A stretch of DNA of 64,000 bases from Neisseria chenwenguii (GTDB lineage Bacteria; Pseudomonadota; Gammaproteobacteria; Burkholderiales; Neisseriaceae). Of the stretch, positions 8,822-19,154 are shown one piece after another. Numbering within the stretch: position 1 is the first letter of the stretch; each line of letters opens with the position of its first letter. Location of the stretch: NCBI RefSeq assembly GCF_002216145.1, contig NZ_CP022278.1, positions 2,170,001 to 2,234,000 of the forward strand. The letters run 5' to 3'. The translations under genes and the position numbers were made by a program. The notes under the pieces are model-generated. The model ran no database searches. It had not been told where the DNA came from and saw only the letters and a list, made by a program, of their open reading frames with translations.

Positions 8822-10675
8822 TTACTCCTTGGCGGCAGCCGCACCGTTTTCAGGTTTCCAAACCTGGCCGATGGAAATGGTTTGCAGTTTGCGGCGGCGT
8901 CCGTACCACAGGTTAACGAGTGCGCGGGAAACGACGACGGAAGAGTACATCGAAGTGGCGATGCCCAGGCAATGCACCACGGCAAAGCCGCGCACGGGGC
9001 CGGAACCGAAAATCAGCAGGGCGATACCGGCAATCAGCGAGGTCAGGTTGGAATCGACAATCGTTGCCCAAGCGTGCTGATAGCCGAGGTTGATGGCCTG
9101 CTGCGGCGCCACGCCGGCACGCAGTTCCTCACGGATACGTTCGTTAATCAAGACGTTGGAGTCGATCGCCATACCCAGCGTCAACGCCAGTGCGGCGATG
9201 CCGGGCAAGGTCAGCGTGGCTTGCAGGGCGGAGAGAATCGCTACCAAAAACAAGATGTTGGTCGTCAGCGCAATGGTTGAGAACAAGCCCATCAGGCGGT
9301 AGTAAACCACCATAAAGACGGCCACAACGGCAAAACCCCACAGGGTCGAATCAAAGCCTTTTTCGATGTTTTCTTTACCCAAAGACGGGCCGATGGTGCG
9401 CTCTTCGACAATCTGCATCGGCGCGGCCAGCGAACCGGCGCGCAACAGCAGCGAGGTGTCGTTGGCTTCGGCGGTGCTCATGCTGCCGGAAATCTGCACT
9501 CGGCCGCCGGTAATGGCGGAGCGGATCACGGGTGCGGTGACGACTTCGGATTTGCCCTGATCAATCAACACCATCGCCATGCGTTTGCCGACGTTTTGCG
9601 CGGTCAGCTCGCCGAAAATCGTGCCTCCTGAGCCGTCCAGATTGATGCTGACGGCGGGTGCGCCGTTTTCGTCGAAACTCGGCTGCGCGTCGTTGATGTT
9701 GTCGCCGGTCAGCTCGACCTGTTTGTTGACCAGAACTTTTTCGGGATTCTCGCCGGCGCTCGAAAGCAGCTCGAAACCGGCGGGGACGTTGCCGTTTAAG
9801 GCCGCCTGAACTTTGGCCGGATCGTCTTCGACCATGCGCACTTCCAGCGTAGCGGTGCGGCCGATGATGTCTTTGGCTTTGGCGGTATCCTGTACGCCCG
9901 GAAGTTGCACGACGATGCGGTCGGCGCCGGCCTGTTGGATCACCGGCTCGGCCACGCCCAATTCGTTGACGCGGTTGTGCAGCGTGCTGATGTTCTGCTT
10001 CACGGCGTCGGTACGTACTTTATTGATCACTTCCTCGGAAAGCGAAAGCACCAAGCTGCTGCCCTGCGGCGCCAGCGTGGCTTCGGGAAAGAGGTTTTTC
10101 AGCGCGGGCAGGGCTTTCTGCACATCGGCCGCGTCTTGAAACGGCACGGTCAGGCTGTTGCCGTTTTGCGCGATGCTGCCGATGCGGATTTTCTGACGGC
10201 GCAGCTCGCGGCGGATGTCGCCCGAATAGCGTTCGAATGTTTTGACCATTGCCGCTTTCATATCGACCTGCATGGTGAAATGCACGCCGCCGCGCAAGTC
10301 CAAACCCAAAAACATCGGATTGGCCTTGATTTTCGCCATCCATTCGGGGCTGTCGGCCAAGAGGTTGAGGGCGGTGATGTAGCCTTCGCCCAGCGTGTTT
10401 TCGATCACGTCGCGGGCTTTGAGCTGGGTTTCCGCGTCTTTAAAACGGATTTTCAGCGAATTATCGACGACAAACATTCCGTCGTCGGCAATGCCGGCCG
10501 TCTGAAGGGCAGAGGCGACACGCGCTTGGGTTTGATCGTTGATCACAATGGACTGGCGGTTGGTCGATACCTGTACGGCGGGCGTTTCGCCGAAAATATT
10601 GGGCAGCGAATAAATCATCGCCAATACAATCGTGAACGCAATCAGCAGGTATTTCCATAAAGGATAACGGTTCAT
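8822..10675 (-). CDS. secD: Protein translocase subunit SecD
   Basis: 617 residues. The N-terminal span (WKYLLIAFTIVLAMIYSLP) is followed by a large periplasmic P1 region with FLGLDLRGGVHFTMQVD near 120, then the membrane half with TALTLGMAIDSNVLINERIREELRAG near 490-510. It uses the proton gradient with SecF to pull preproteins through SecYEG. It is the middle gene of yajC-secD-secF. Confidence 0.97.
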   Translation of the reverse strand: MNRYPLWKYLLIAFTIVLAMIYSLPNIFGETPAVQVSTNRQSIVINDQTQARVASALQTAGIADDGMFVVDNSLKIRFKDAETQLKARDVIENTLGEGYITALNLLADSPEWMAKIKANPMFLGLDLRGGVHFTMQVDMKAAMVKTFERYSGDIRRELRRQKIRIGSIAQNGNSLTVPFQDAADVQKALPALKNLFPEATLAPQGSSLVLSLSEEVINKVRTDAVKQNISTLHNRVNELGVAEPVIQQAGADRIVVQLPGVQDTAKAKDIIGRTATLEVRMVEDDPAKVQAALNGNVPAGFELLSSAGENPEKVLVNKQVELTGDNINDAQPSFDENGAPAVSINLDGSGGTIFGELTAQNVGKRMAMVLIDQGKSEVVTAPVIRSAITGGRVQISGSMSTAEANDTSLLLRAGSLAAPMQIVEERTIGPSLGKENIEKGFDSTLWGFAVVAVFMVVYYRLMGLFSTIALTTNILFLVAILSALQATLTLPGIAALALTLGMAIDSNVLINERIREELRAGVAPQQAINLGYQHAWATIVDSNLTSLIAGIALLIFGSGPVRGFAVVHCLGIATSMYSSVVVSRALVNLWYGRRRKLQTISIGQVWKPENGAAAAKE

Positions 10676-10823
10676 GGCAAACCTTTGTTGCAGGCCGTCT
10701 GAAAAACGGTTACTGAGCGTAGCCGAAGTATCAGACGGCTTGTTTTAAAAATAATTGAAAGTAATGAAAGACAAACAGCCGCTTTCGGAAAAATCCCGAA
10801 GGCGGCCCGTTTCAAACAAACTG

Positions 10824-11084
10824 TTAGTCAACTTTGGAGGCAATCGAGTTGCGCTCGACTTCCACTTCCACGCCGCGGCCGATTTCAACGGTAAAAAACT
10901 GCTCGCCGACTTTGGTTACGCGGCCTTTGAAACCTGCGGCCAACACCACTTTGTCGCCGGTTTTCAGTTCGGCCAGCATGGCTTGGTGGGCTTTGAATTT
11001 TTTCTGTTGCGGGCGCATGATCAAGAAGTAGAACACCACCATAATCAGCACCAAAGGAGCGAATTGAGCAAAAGCCTGTTGCAT
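10824..11084 (-). CDS. yajC: Sec translocon accessory protein YajC
   Basis: 86 residues. One N-terminal membrane span (FAPLVLIMVVFYFLIMRPQQ) ends in the conserved RPQQKK, then a small cytoplasmic domain with KTGDKVVLAAGFKGRVTKV. It associates with SecDF and YidC. It heads the operon; 148 bases separate it from secD, including an imperfect DUS inverted repeat around 10692-10740 that might attenuate read-through. Confidence 0.95.
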   Translation of the reverse strand: MQQAFAQFAPLVLIMVVFYFLIMRPQQKKFKAHQAMLAELKTGDKVVLAAGFKGRVTKVGEQFFTVEIGRGVEVEVERNSIASKVD

Positions 11085-11268
11085 TGTTTTTTTCCGTTCT
11101 CTAAAAATCAGTTGAAAGAAGCGGGCTTGAGCCTGCCCGCAAAATTAGGCTATTCTAAAGGCCGTCTGAAAAATTTCCAAGCATTTCCTGACTGATTAAC
11201 GCTATTTGACAGCAGTTTTCCCAAAGGCCGTCTGAAAATCCCGATTAGGTATTGCGCATTCCCATTTC

Positions 11269-12309
11269 ATGAAAAAAATCCTACGCCGCCTGCGCCGCTT
11301 TATCCGCCGCCTGCTGGGCATCAAGCCCCGCATGGTTTGGCTTACGCATCCCGTTTTCCTGCAACATGAGCCGGGCGGCAGTCATCCCGATTCGCCCGAA
11401 CGCATCCGCGCCGTCGAGGCCGAACTCAAAGCCCAAAATATCTGGCGCCACCTGCAAACCGCAGAAGCCGGCGAAGTCAGCGACACACAGCTTGCGCTGG
11501 TGCATTCGCGCCGCTATCTGCATTTTCTCGAAGCCAACCAGCCGCCCGAAGGCAAAATCTACCGAATCGACGACGATACCGTGATGAGCCACGACTCCAT
11601 GACCGCCGCCCGTTTTGCAGCCGGCGCCGTCGTGGCCGCCGTCGATATGGTCATGGCGAAAAAAGCCCACAACGCTTTCTGCGCCGCCCGCCCGCCCGGG
11701 CACCACGCCAAAAGCGGCAGCGCAGGCGGATTCTGCTTAATCAACAGCACCGCCGTCGGCGCCATGTACGCCATCGCCGAATACCGCCTGCAACGCATCG
11801 CCGTCATCGATTTCGACGTCCACCACGGCGACGGCACTACCGAAATCTTCAAAGACGACCCGCGCATCCTGTTTCTCAACGTTTTCGAAGCCGACCTTTT
11901 CCCCTTTCCCGATTTGGAAAAAGAACGCGGCAGCAGCCCGAATATGCTGCATACCCCGTTTGAACGCGGCGCCTCCAGCCTGACTTTCCGCCGCCGCATC
12001 CGCAACGAATGGCTGCCCGTGCTGGGGTCGTTCAAACCCGAGCTGATTCTGTTTTCCGCCGGTTTCGACGCCCACCGCGACGACGAAACAGGCCGTCTGA
12101 ATCTGCACGAAGCCGATTTCTCATGGCTGACGCACAAAATCGTTCAGACGGCCTCAAGTTGCAACGGGCGCATCGTTTCTGTTTTGGAAGGCGGCTACAC
12201 ACTCACGCCGCTGGGCAAATCCGCCGCTGCCCACATCCGCGTTTTGGCGGGCAAGGGCAGGGGGGTGGACGTGATGCGGTACAACCGGCGGTTGAAGCAG
12301 CGGACGTGA
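11269..12309 (+). CDS. Histone deacetylase-family (AcuC/class II HDAC-like) hydrolase
   Basis: 346 residues. A basic N-terminus of about 20 residues is followed by the HDAC-like arginase fold: HPDSPERI, the RPPGHHAK catalytic histidine pair near 145, DFDVHHGDGT with the zinc-binding aspartate and histidine near 182-190, SAGFDAHRDDETG near 263, and GGYTL near 311. Bacterial members deacylate polyamines, acetoin-linked substrates or small amides. The enzyme is cytoplasmic and zinc dependent. No acetoin or polyamine operon is adjacent, although a butanediol dehydrogenase gene follows at 12524. An internal DUS encodes QTASS near residue 295. Confidence 0.85.
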   Translation: MKKILRRLRRFIRRLLGIKPRMVWLTHPVFLQHEPGGSHPDSPERIRAVEAELKAQNIWRHLQTAEAGEVSDTQLALVHSRRYLHFLEANQPPEGKIYRIDDDTVMSHDSMTAARFAAGAVVAAVDMVMAKKAHNAFCAARPPGHHAKSGSAGGFCLINSTAVGAMYAIAEYRLQRIAVIDFDVHHGDGTTEIFKDDPRILFLNVFEADLFPFPDLEKERGSSPNMLHTPFERGASSLTFRRRIRNEWLPVLGSFKPELILFSAGFDAHRDDETGRLNLHEADFSWLTHKIVQTASSCNGRIVSVLEGGYTLTPLGKSAAAHIRVLAGKGRGVDVMRYNRRLKQRT

Positions 12310-12523
12310 GTTTTCAGACGGCCTTTACACTCCTGCGGTTTATCTTGGCCTGCCGTTGCAGTAGAATGAACGATCGGATTGATTGTTTCACTATTAATTA
12401 ATCGTCTGATTCTTAAATTTACCCGTTGAAATAAAAATAAAAAGAGGACGTTGTTAAGATTTAGACGGTGTAAGTCGTGACGAATTTAATTTCCAACCCG
12501 TCTCAAAACTAAGGAGATTTAGC

Positions 12524-13587
12524 ATGAAAGCAGCACGTTTCTACGATAAAGGCGACTCCGCATCGAAGACATTCCCGAGCCGACGGTCGCGCCGGGTACG
12601 GTCGGCGTGAAAGTGGCTTGGTGCGGCATCTGCGGCACGGATTTGCACGAATTTATGGAAGGCCCGATTTTCATTCCGCCCTGCGGCCATCCGCACCCGA
12701 TTTCCGGCGAATCGGCGCCGGTAACGATGGGACACGAATTCTCCGGCGTGGTGTATGCCGTGGGCGAGGGCGTGAACGATATTCAGGTCGGCCAGCACGT
12801 TGTGGTCGAACCCTACATCATCCGCGACGATGTGGACACCGGCCCGGGGCAGAATTACCATCTCTCCAAAGACATGAACTTCATCGGCTTGGGCGGCTGC
12901 GGCGGCGGTTTGGCGGAAAAAATCGCCGTAAAACGCCGCTGGGTACACCCGATTTCCGACAAAATCCCGCTCGACCAGGCCGCGCTGATTGAGCCGTTGT
13001 CGGTCGGTCACCACGCCTATGTACGCAGCGGCGCAAAAGAAGGCGATGTGGCCTTGGTCGGCGGCGCGGGTCCGATTGGCCTGCTATTGGCGGCGGTATT
13101 GAAAGCCAAAGGCATCAAAGTCATCATCACTGAATTGAGCAAGGCGCGCAAAGACAAAGCCAAAGAATCCGGCGTGGCCGACCACATTCTCGACCCGAGC
13201 GAAGTCGATGTTGTGGCCGAAGTGAAGAAACTTACCAACGGCGAAGGCGTGGACGTGGCGTTTGAATGCACCAGCGTCAACAAAGTGCTGGATACGCTGG
13301 TCGAAGCCTGCAAACCCGCGGCCAACCTCGTGATTGTATCGATTTGGAGCCATCCGGCTACGATTAACGTACACAGCGTGGTAATGAAAGAACTCGACGT
13401 GCGCGGCACCATCGCCTACTGCAACGACCATCAGGAAACCATCAAACTGGTGGAAGCAGGCAAAATCAACCTCGAACCGTTCATCACCCAGCGCATCAAG
13501 CTCGACGAGCTGGTTTCCGAGGGCTTCGAGCGTCTGATCCACAACAACGAATCTGCGGTTAAGATTATTGTGAACCCTAATCTGTAA
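12524..13587 (+). pseudogene. bdhA: (R,R)-butanediol dehydrogenase, single-base frameshift near the start
   Basis: The ATG at 12524 has a strong AAGGAG site and begins MKAARFYDKGD, then runs to a stop after 28 codons. The remaining 326 residues are in another frame from 12559: the DNA there reads as R-I-E-D-I-P-E-P and continues to a complete zinc alcohol dehydrogenase ending at 13587. Loss of one A between 12556 and 12557 explains the shift. The body has the CGICGTDLHEF zinc ligand motif, GHEFSGVV and a GGAGPIGLLLAAVLKA Rossmann loop. The family interconverts butanediol and acetoin with NAD. Either a recent pseudogene or an assembly error; the rest of the frame is perfectly open. Confidence 0.85.
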
Positions 13588-13605
13588 AGGTTTTTGAGTA
13601 GCAAG

Positions 13606-13638
13606 AGGCCGTCTGAAAATGATTTTTTCAGACGGCCT
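13606..13638 (+). terminator. DUS hairpin terminator after the butanediol dehydrogenase
   Basis: AGGCCGTCTGAAAA and its inverse copy, loop about 6 bases, located 18 bases after the stop codon. Confidence 0.8.
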
Positions 13639-13707
13639 GATTTATTTGCGGATACATTACCGCATGTCTCACAAAACAAGGATCTTCAACCGGCCCGTCA
13701 AATATAT

Positions 13708-13736
13708 CCGACAGCGGCACCGGCAGCTGCTATAAT
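13708..13736 (+). promoter_or_regulatory. Sigma-70-type promoter of tehB
   Basis: CCGACA (4 of 6 matches to TTGACA) is spaced 17 bases from a perfect TATAAT at 13731-13736; the tehB ATG is 34 bases further on. Confidence 0.6.
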
Positions 13737-13770
13737 CCGAATCTTTAAAACCGCAAACAAGGAGCCCGTT

Positions 13771-14634
13771 ATGATCGGGCAGCAGCTTTTCTGTTACAAA
13801 CAAATGCCGGTATGGCAGGCCGCCGAAATTCCGGAGGCGCTGCTGGCGAAACACAATACCGCCGAGGGCACATGGGGTTGTTTGAGTGTCCACACAGGCC
13901 GTCTGAAATTTGAAGCGCTCGACGAATCGGGCAATACGCTGGAAACACACGAGCTGACGCCCGAGCGCGAAGCATGGCTGATTCAGCCGCAGCAGTGGCA
14001 CAAAATCACGCCGCAAACCGACGATACCGCCATCCAGCTTGAGTTTTACTGTGAAGCCGCCGACTATTTCAACAAAAAATACGGCATGAGCGCCACCCAT
14101 TCCGCCGTCCGCGCCGCAGACGGCACCGTGCCTGTCGGCAAAGCGCTCGATATGGGCTGCGGACAAGGCCGTAATGCTTTGTTTTTAGGTTTGAAAGGCT
14201 TCGATGTTACCGCCGTGGACAACAATCCCCACGCCGTGCAAAATGTCGAAGAACTCGCCCGCATCGAGGATTTGAACGTCAAAGCGTTTGAATACGATTT
14301 AAACGCCGCCAACCTGCAAGACGATTTCGACTACATCGTCGCCACCGTCGTGTTTATGTTTCTGCAACCGCGATTCGTGCCGCAAGTCATTGAAAATATG
14401 CAGCAACACACCCGCCCTGGCGGCTACAACCTGATTGTTTCCGCGATGGATACGGAAGATTTTCCCTGCCCGATGCCGTTCCCGTTTAAATTTCAGGAAG
14501 GCGAGTTGCGCGAATATTACAAAGATTGGGAACTTGTTGAATACAAAGAAGAACTCGGCTCTATGCACGCGAAAGACGAATTCGGTAATCCGATACAGTT
14601 TAAATTCGTCACGATGCTGGCGAAAAAGCCGTGA
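13771..14634 (+). CDS. tehB: Tellurite-resistance SAM-dependent methyltransferase TehB
   Basis: 287 residues. Residues 1-90 are a cupin-like TehB N-terminal domain (LFCYKQMPVWQAAEIP, WLIQPQQWHKITPQ). The methyltransferase core follows with ALDMGCGQGRNALFLGLKGFDVTAVD near 127-152, the SAM-binding motif I and acidic end of strand 2, then DYIVATVVFMFL. TehB methylates tellurite and can act on other small soft anions in the cytoplasm. The ATG at 13771 is preceded by CAAGGAGCCC and gives the Haemophilus-type two-domain length. TehA, the usual partner, is not in the window. A DUS lies in frame near residue 42. Confidence 0.9.
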   Translation: MIGQQLFCYKQMPVWQAAEIPEALLAKHNTAEGTWGCLSVHTGRLKFEALDESGNTLETHELTPEREAWLIQPQQWHKITPQTDDTAIQLEFYCEAADYFNKKYGMSATHSAVRAADGTVPVGKALDMGCGQGRNALFLGLKGFDVTAVDNNPHAVQNVEELARIEDLNVKAFEYDLNAANLQDDFDYIVATVVFMFLQPRFVPQVIENMQQHTRPGGYNLIVSAMDTEDFPCPMPFPFKFQEGELREYYKDWELVEYKEELGSMHAKDEFGNPIQFKFVTMLAKKP

Positions 14635-14655
14635 AGAAAAGCCATAAAGTCTGAA

Positions 14656-14693
14656 GGCCGTCTGGAAAACCCCCCGCTGTTTTTCAGACGGCC
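14656..14693 (+). terminator. Imperfect DUS hairpin after tehB
   Basis: The left arm is GGCCGTCTGGAAAA (one extra or changed base relative to DUS) and the right arm TTTTCAGACGGCC, with a C-rich loop. Confidence 0.6.
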
Positions 14694-14765
14694 CCAATCT
14701 TTGCAGATGCCGTCTGAAACCGCCAGGATACGCCGTCAAACCAAAAACATACCGAAGGAGAAACC

Positions 14766-15299
14766 ATGACCGTCCGAACCTTTCAAAAACACGCCCCGCA
14801 GATTGACGAAAGCTGCTTTATCGACGAGACCGCCGTCGTCATCGGTGAAATCGAGCTGGCGGCAGACGTTTCCGTGTGGCCGTTGGCCGTGTTGCGCGGC
14901 GACGTGAACTTTATCCGCATCGGCGCGCGCAGCAATGTGCAGGACGGCAGCGTGTTGCACGTTTCCCATAAAAACGCGCAAAAGCCCGACGGCTCGCCGC
15001 TGATTGTCGGCGAAGACGTCACCATCGGCCACAAAGTCATGCTGCACGGCTGCCGCATCGGCAACCGCGTTTTGGTCGGCATGAGCACGGTTATTCTGGA
15101 CGATGCCGTTATCGAAGACGACGTAATGATCGGCGCCGGCAGCCTCGTGCCGCCGCGCAAACGGCTGGAAAGCGGCTATTTATACGTCGGCTCGCCCGTG
15201 AAACAAGTGCGCAAACTGACCGACGAAGAAAAAGCGTTTCTGACTTATTCTTCGGCGCATTACATCAAGCTTGCGAAAGCGCACGGCGGGGAGGGTTGA
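14766..15299 (+). CDS. Gamma-class carbonic anhydrase-like hexapeptide protein (YrdA/PaaY family)
   Basis: 177 residues of left-handed beta helix. Hexapeptide turns include VIGEIELAADVSVWPLAVLRGDVNFIRIG, and the metal histidines appear as VLHVS and then TIGHKVMLHGCRIG, the three-histidine arrangement of gamma carbonic anhydrases. The C-terminal helix begins LTDEEKAFL. Members form trimers; some hydrate CO2 and others are inactive or act on thioesters. The start has a GAAGGAGAAACC site. Confidence 0.85.
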   Translation: MTVRTFQKHAPQIDESCFIDETAVVIGEIELAADVSVWPLAVLRGDVNFIRIGARSNVQDGSVLHVSHKNAQKPDGSPLIVGEDVTIGHKVMLHGCRIGNRVLVGMSTVILDDAVIEDDVMIGAGSLVPPRKRLESGYLYVGSPVKQVRKLTDEEKAFLTYSSAHYIKLAKAHGGEG

Positions 15300-15321
15300 G
15301 GCCGGAGCTGTTGTCAGAATC

Positions 15322-15409
15322 AAACAGGCCGTCTGAAAATTTCAACGGTTGGTGGGCGTAGTCAACCCACTGCACCCACCAACCGTTGAAATTTTCAGAC
15401 GGCCTGTTT
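15322..15409. terminator. Very long perfect hairpin, bidirectional terminator
   Basis: Two 35-base arms (15322-15356 and 15375-15409) are exact reverse complements around an 18-base loop. The outer part of each arm is AGGCCGTCTGAAAA or its inverse; the inner part is unique sequence. It separates the gamma carbonic anhydrase gene and the convergent sdaA gene. Confidence 0.85.
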
Positions 15410-15426
15410 TGCAGTAAACAACAAAT

Positions 15427-16809
<1,383 letters not shown>

Positions 16810-16825
16810 GGTATTGCTCCGAGTC

Positions 16826-18073
16826 TCAGAAAAAACCGTAAAGAATGGCGGAGATGGCAAACAATCCGGTAACGATGACGAAAGTATTGCTGAAAACCTG
16901 TTTACGGTATTTTTGCAGGGCAGGCACTTTATACACGGCATACACCGGCATAATAAACAGAATCACCGCAATTACCGGACCACCCAGGCTTTCGATAAAC
17001 CCCAAAATGCTGGGGTTGAGCGCGGCGGTCAGCCATACGGTCAGGAAGAAAAAGGCCGCAGTATATTTTTTGAAACGTTCGGGGGCAATCGGTTGGGCGG
17101 TAAAGCGGTTGACCAAACCTTCCAAACCTTCGCGCGCGCCAAGATAGTGGCCGAAGAACGAGCTGCTAATGGCCAGGAATGCGACCAGTGGGCCGAGGTA
17201 GGAGATAATCGGGTTGTCGAATTTATTGGCCAGATAAGAGAGGATGGAAATGTTTTGCGATTTGGCTTCGGCCAGTTCGGCAGGCGTCAGCGTCAGTACG
17301 CAGCTGAATACGAACAGCATCACAAACAGCACCAAGATGGTTGATGTTGCGCGCAAAACCCTGCTTGCAGCTGCTTCGGCAGTATCCGCATCGCCGTAGA
17401 ATTTCTGTTGTGAGAGTGAGAAAGACGAGATGGCAGGCGAATGGTTAAACGAGAACACCAACACGGGGATGGTTAGCCACAGCGTCGAAACAAAATCCCC
17501 TGTGGTTGGAATCTGCTGAAAAGCCGCACCATTCCAATGGGGAATCAGATAAAGCGATAAGCCTACCAAAATAAACACCAGCGGATAAACCAGCCAAGTG
17601 GTGATTTTCAGCATTACGGCTTCACTGAACAACATGACGCTGACCATCAGACCAACCAAAACGCCTGAAAGGATGACACGCGGCGGCGGGGCGATGTGGA
17701 GCTGGTTTTCCATAAAAGAAGCCACAGTATTGGTCATGCCGACGCCGTAAATCAACAGAATCGGGAAGATGGCGCAGAAATACAGCAGCGTAATCAGACG
17801 ACCCGCATTTTCACCGAAATCCTCACGGACGACGTAGGTGATGTCGTTGCCCGGGTGTCCGGAAGACAGTACAAACCGCATCAGCCCCCTGTGTGCCAGA
17901 TAAGTCATCGGGCCGACCAAAACAGCCATGATGACCAACGGCCAAAAACCGCCCATCCCCGCATTAATCGGCAAAAACAAAACGCCGGCACCTACTGCGG
18001 TGCCGAAAAGGCTCAATACCCATGTTAGGGAGAATTTGCGTGAGTCCGTAGCCATTTTCAATCTCCTTGCCAT
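16826..18073 (-). CDS. sdaC: Serine/threonine:H+ symporter, SdaC/HAAAP family
   Basis: About 415 residues with 11 membrane spans, beginning [23 protein letters not shown], the HAAAP-family first span with the G-T-A-V-G-A-G substrate motif. [10 protein letters not shown] near residue 320 is also typical. It imports serine with protons for the deaminase encoded just downstream. Two in-frame ATGs (18073 and 18055) each follow an identical AAGGAGATTGAAA ribosome site because an 18-base segment is duplicated in tandem; either start, or both, may be used. TTG at 18079 is also open. Confidence 0.9.
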   Translation of the reverse strand: MARRLKMATDSRKFSLTWVLSLFGTAVGAGVLFLPINAGMGGFWPLVIMAVLVGPMTYLAHRGLMRFVLSSGHPGNDITYVVREDFGENAGRLITLLYFCAIFPILLIYGVGMTNTVASFMENQLHIAPPPRVILSGVLVGLMVSVMLFSEAVMLKITTWLVYPLVFILVGLSLYLIPHWNGAAFQQIPTTGDFVSTLWLTIPVLVFSFNHSPAISSFSLSQQKFYGDADTAEAAASRVLRATSTILVLFVMLFVFSCVLTLTPAELAEAKSQNISILSYLANKFDNPIISYLGPLVAFLAISSSFFGHYLGAREGLEGLVNRFTAQPIAPERFKKYTAAFFFLTVWLTAALNPSILGFIESLGGPVIAVILFIMPVYAVYKVPALQKYRKQVFSNTFVIVTGLFAISAILYGFF

Positions 18074-18088
18074 TTTCAATCTCCTTGT
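18053..18088 (-). repeat. Tandem 18-base duplication of ribosome site and start codon
   Basis: The unit AAGGAGATTGAAAATGGC occurs twice in a row on the minus strand, so the Shine-Dalgarno sequence, spacer and ATG of the serine transporter are duplicated in frame (six codons). Confidence 0.85.
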
Positions 18089-18360
18089 TGATTGAACAAA
18101 CTTTAAATGAAAAATCCACTAAAGATGAAAATCTTTCATTTATACAAAATCAAGCAATGATATAGTAATGGATAATGAAAATGCGGCAACATAAAACCAA
18201 TAAAAGATTGATAAACAGCAAAGTGTAAATTGAAAATAATTATTTAGAAAATGGTATATTCCGTTATTTTGTAATATGAAATTAGCAAGAATGCAGGTGA
18301 AAATATTATTGCTGGTAAGCAGGCGAAACACGATAAAATTTTGATCATTTAAGGGTTAAT
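18089..18360. other. AT-rich divergent intergenic region between sdaC and maf
   Basis: About 270 bases markedly richer in A and T than their surroundings, with several ATAATG/TATTTT tracts. It presumably carries the divergent promoters of sdaC and maf. A 63-codon open frame on the minus strand has no ribosome site and looks like composition noise. No repeat element or DUS is present here, which is unusual for this window. Confidence 0.6.
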
Positions 18361-18969
18361 ATGAATGAAAAAATTCTCTACCTCGCTTCCGGCAGCCCGC
18401 GCCGCCGCGAGATTTTAGAAAATCTCGGCTACACCGTCGTGCGCCTCAGTGCCGATATTGACGAAACGCCGCTGCCCGATGAAAACGCCGCCGATTATGT
18501 GCAGCGCATGGCGCGCGAGAAAAACGCCGCCGCGTTAAATTTGTGGAACGCGCAACACAGCAGCCTGCCCGAGTTTCCTGTTTTGACCGCCGACACCACC
18601 GTTGCGCTGGACAACCGCATCTTGGGTAAACCCGACAACGCCGCCCATGCCGAAGCCATGCTGGCGCAGCTTTCGGGGCGCACGCATCAGGTGTTGACGG
18701 CGGTTGGCGTCCATTGGCGGGGCGATACGCAAATCGTGATGCAGCAAAGCGACGTGCGCTTCAAAACTCTGTCTGCCGCTGAAATCCGCGCCTACGTCGG
18801 GAGCGGCGAACCGCTGGACAAAGCCGGCGCCTACGGCATCCAGGGTGTGGGCGGCGTGTTTGTGGAAGATCTGCGCGGCAGCTTCACCGGCGTGATGGGG
18901 CTGCCCGTATTCGAAACCGTCGTGCTGTTGCGGGCGATGGACCGGGAAACGCCGCCATTCGGCGCGTGA
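18361..18969 (+). CDS. maf: Maf-family nucleoside triphosphate pyrophosphatase
   Basis: 202 residues. Signature elements are LYLASGSPRRREILENLG at the N-terminus, VLTADTTVALDNRILGKP near 75, SGRTHQVLTAV near 102 and EPLDKAGAYGIQGVGG near 150. The enzyme hydrolyses non-canonical or T/U nucleoside triphosphates to monophosphates (YhdE-type by the TADTTV and DKAGAYG motifs). Convergent with holA; a DUS hairpin separates them. Confidence 0.93.
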   Translation: MNEKILYLASGSPRRREILENLGYTVVRLSADIDETPLPDENAADYVQRMAREKNAAALNLWNAQHSSLPEFPVLTADTTVALDNRILGKPDNAAHAEAMLAQLSGRTHQVLTAVGVHWRGDTQIVMQQSDVRFKTLSAAEIRAYVGSGEPLDKAGAYGIQGVGGVFVEDLRGSFTGVMGLPVFETVVLLRAMDRETPPFGA

Positions 18970-19025
18970 GGATTTGGAAAGGTAAAAATCCGAGTCTTCG
19001 AGAAAATCTGAAATGCCGGCCAAAG

Positions 19026-19095
19026 GCCGTCTGAAATGCTTAAATCGGTCATTCACGCTTAGGTAGGAACGATGCCGACAAAGATTTCAGACGGC
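19026..19095. terminator. DUS inverted repeat between maf and holA
   Basis: GCCGTCTGAAAT and ATTTCAGACGGC are separated by about 46 bases and followed by a T run on the plus strand. It is a plausible bidirectional terminator despite the long loop. Confidence 0.6.
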
Positions 19096-19154
19096 TTTTT
19101 TAATTTTGGGTAAAAAAGTTCAAGACCGTCTGAAAACCCGTTTCCGACAAAAAC

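Noticed and set aside
10692..10740. Terminator between yajC and secD
   Set aside because: The DUS arms are imperfect and separated by a long loop with no T tract; the operon is otherwise standard, so at most a weak attenuator.
12310..12523. Riboswitch or attenuator upstream of the butanediol dehydrogenase
   Set aside because: AT-rich leader with no stem arrangement that I recognise as a known riboswitch class.
18140..18331. 63-codon frame on the minus strand with hydrophobic residues, between sdaC and maf
   Set aside because: AT-rich noise in a promoter region; no ribosome site and no family resemblance.
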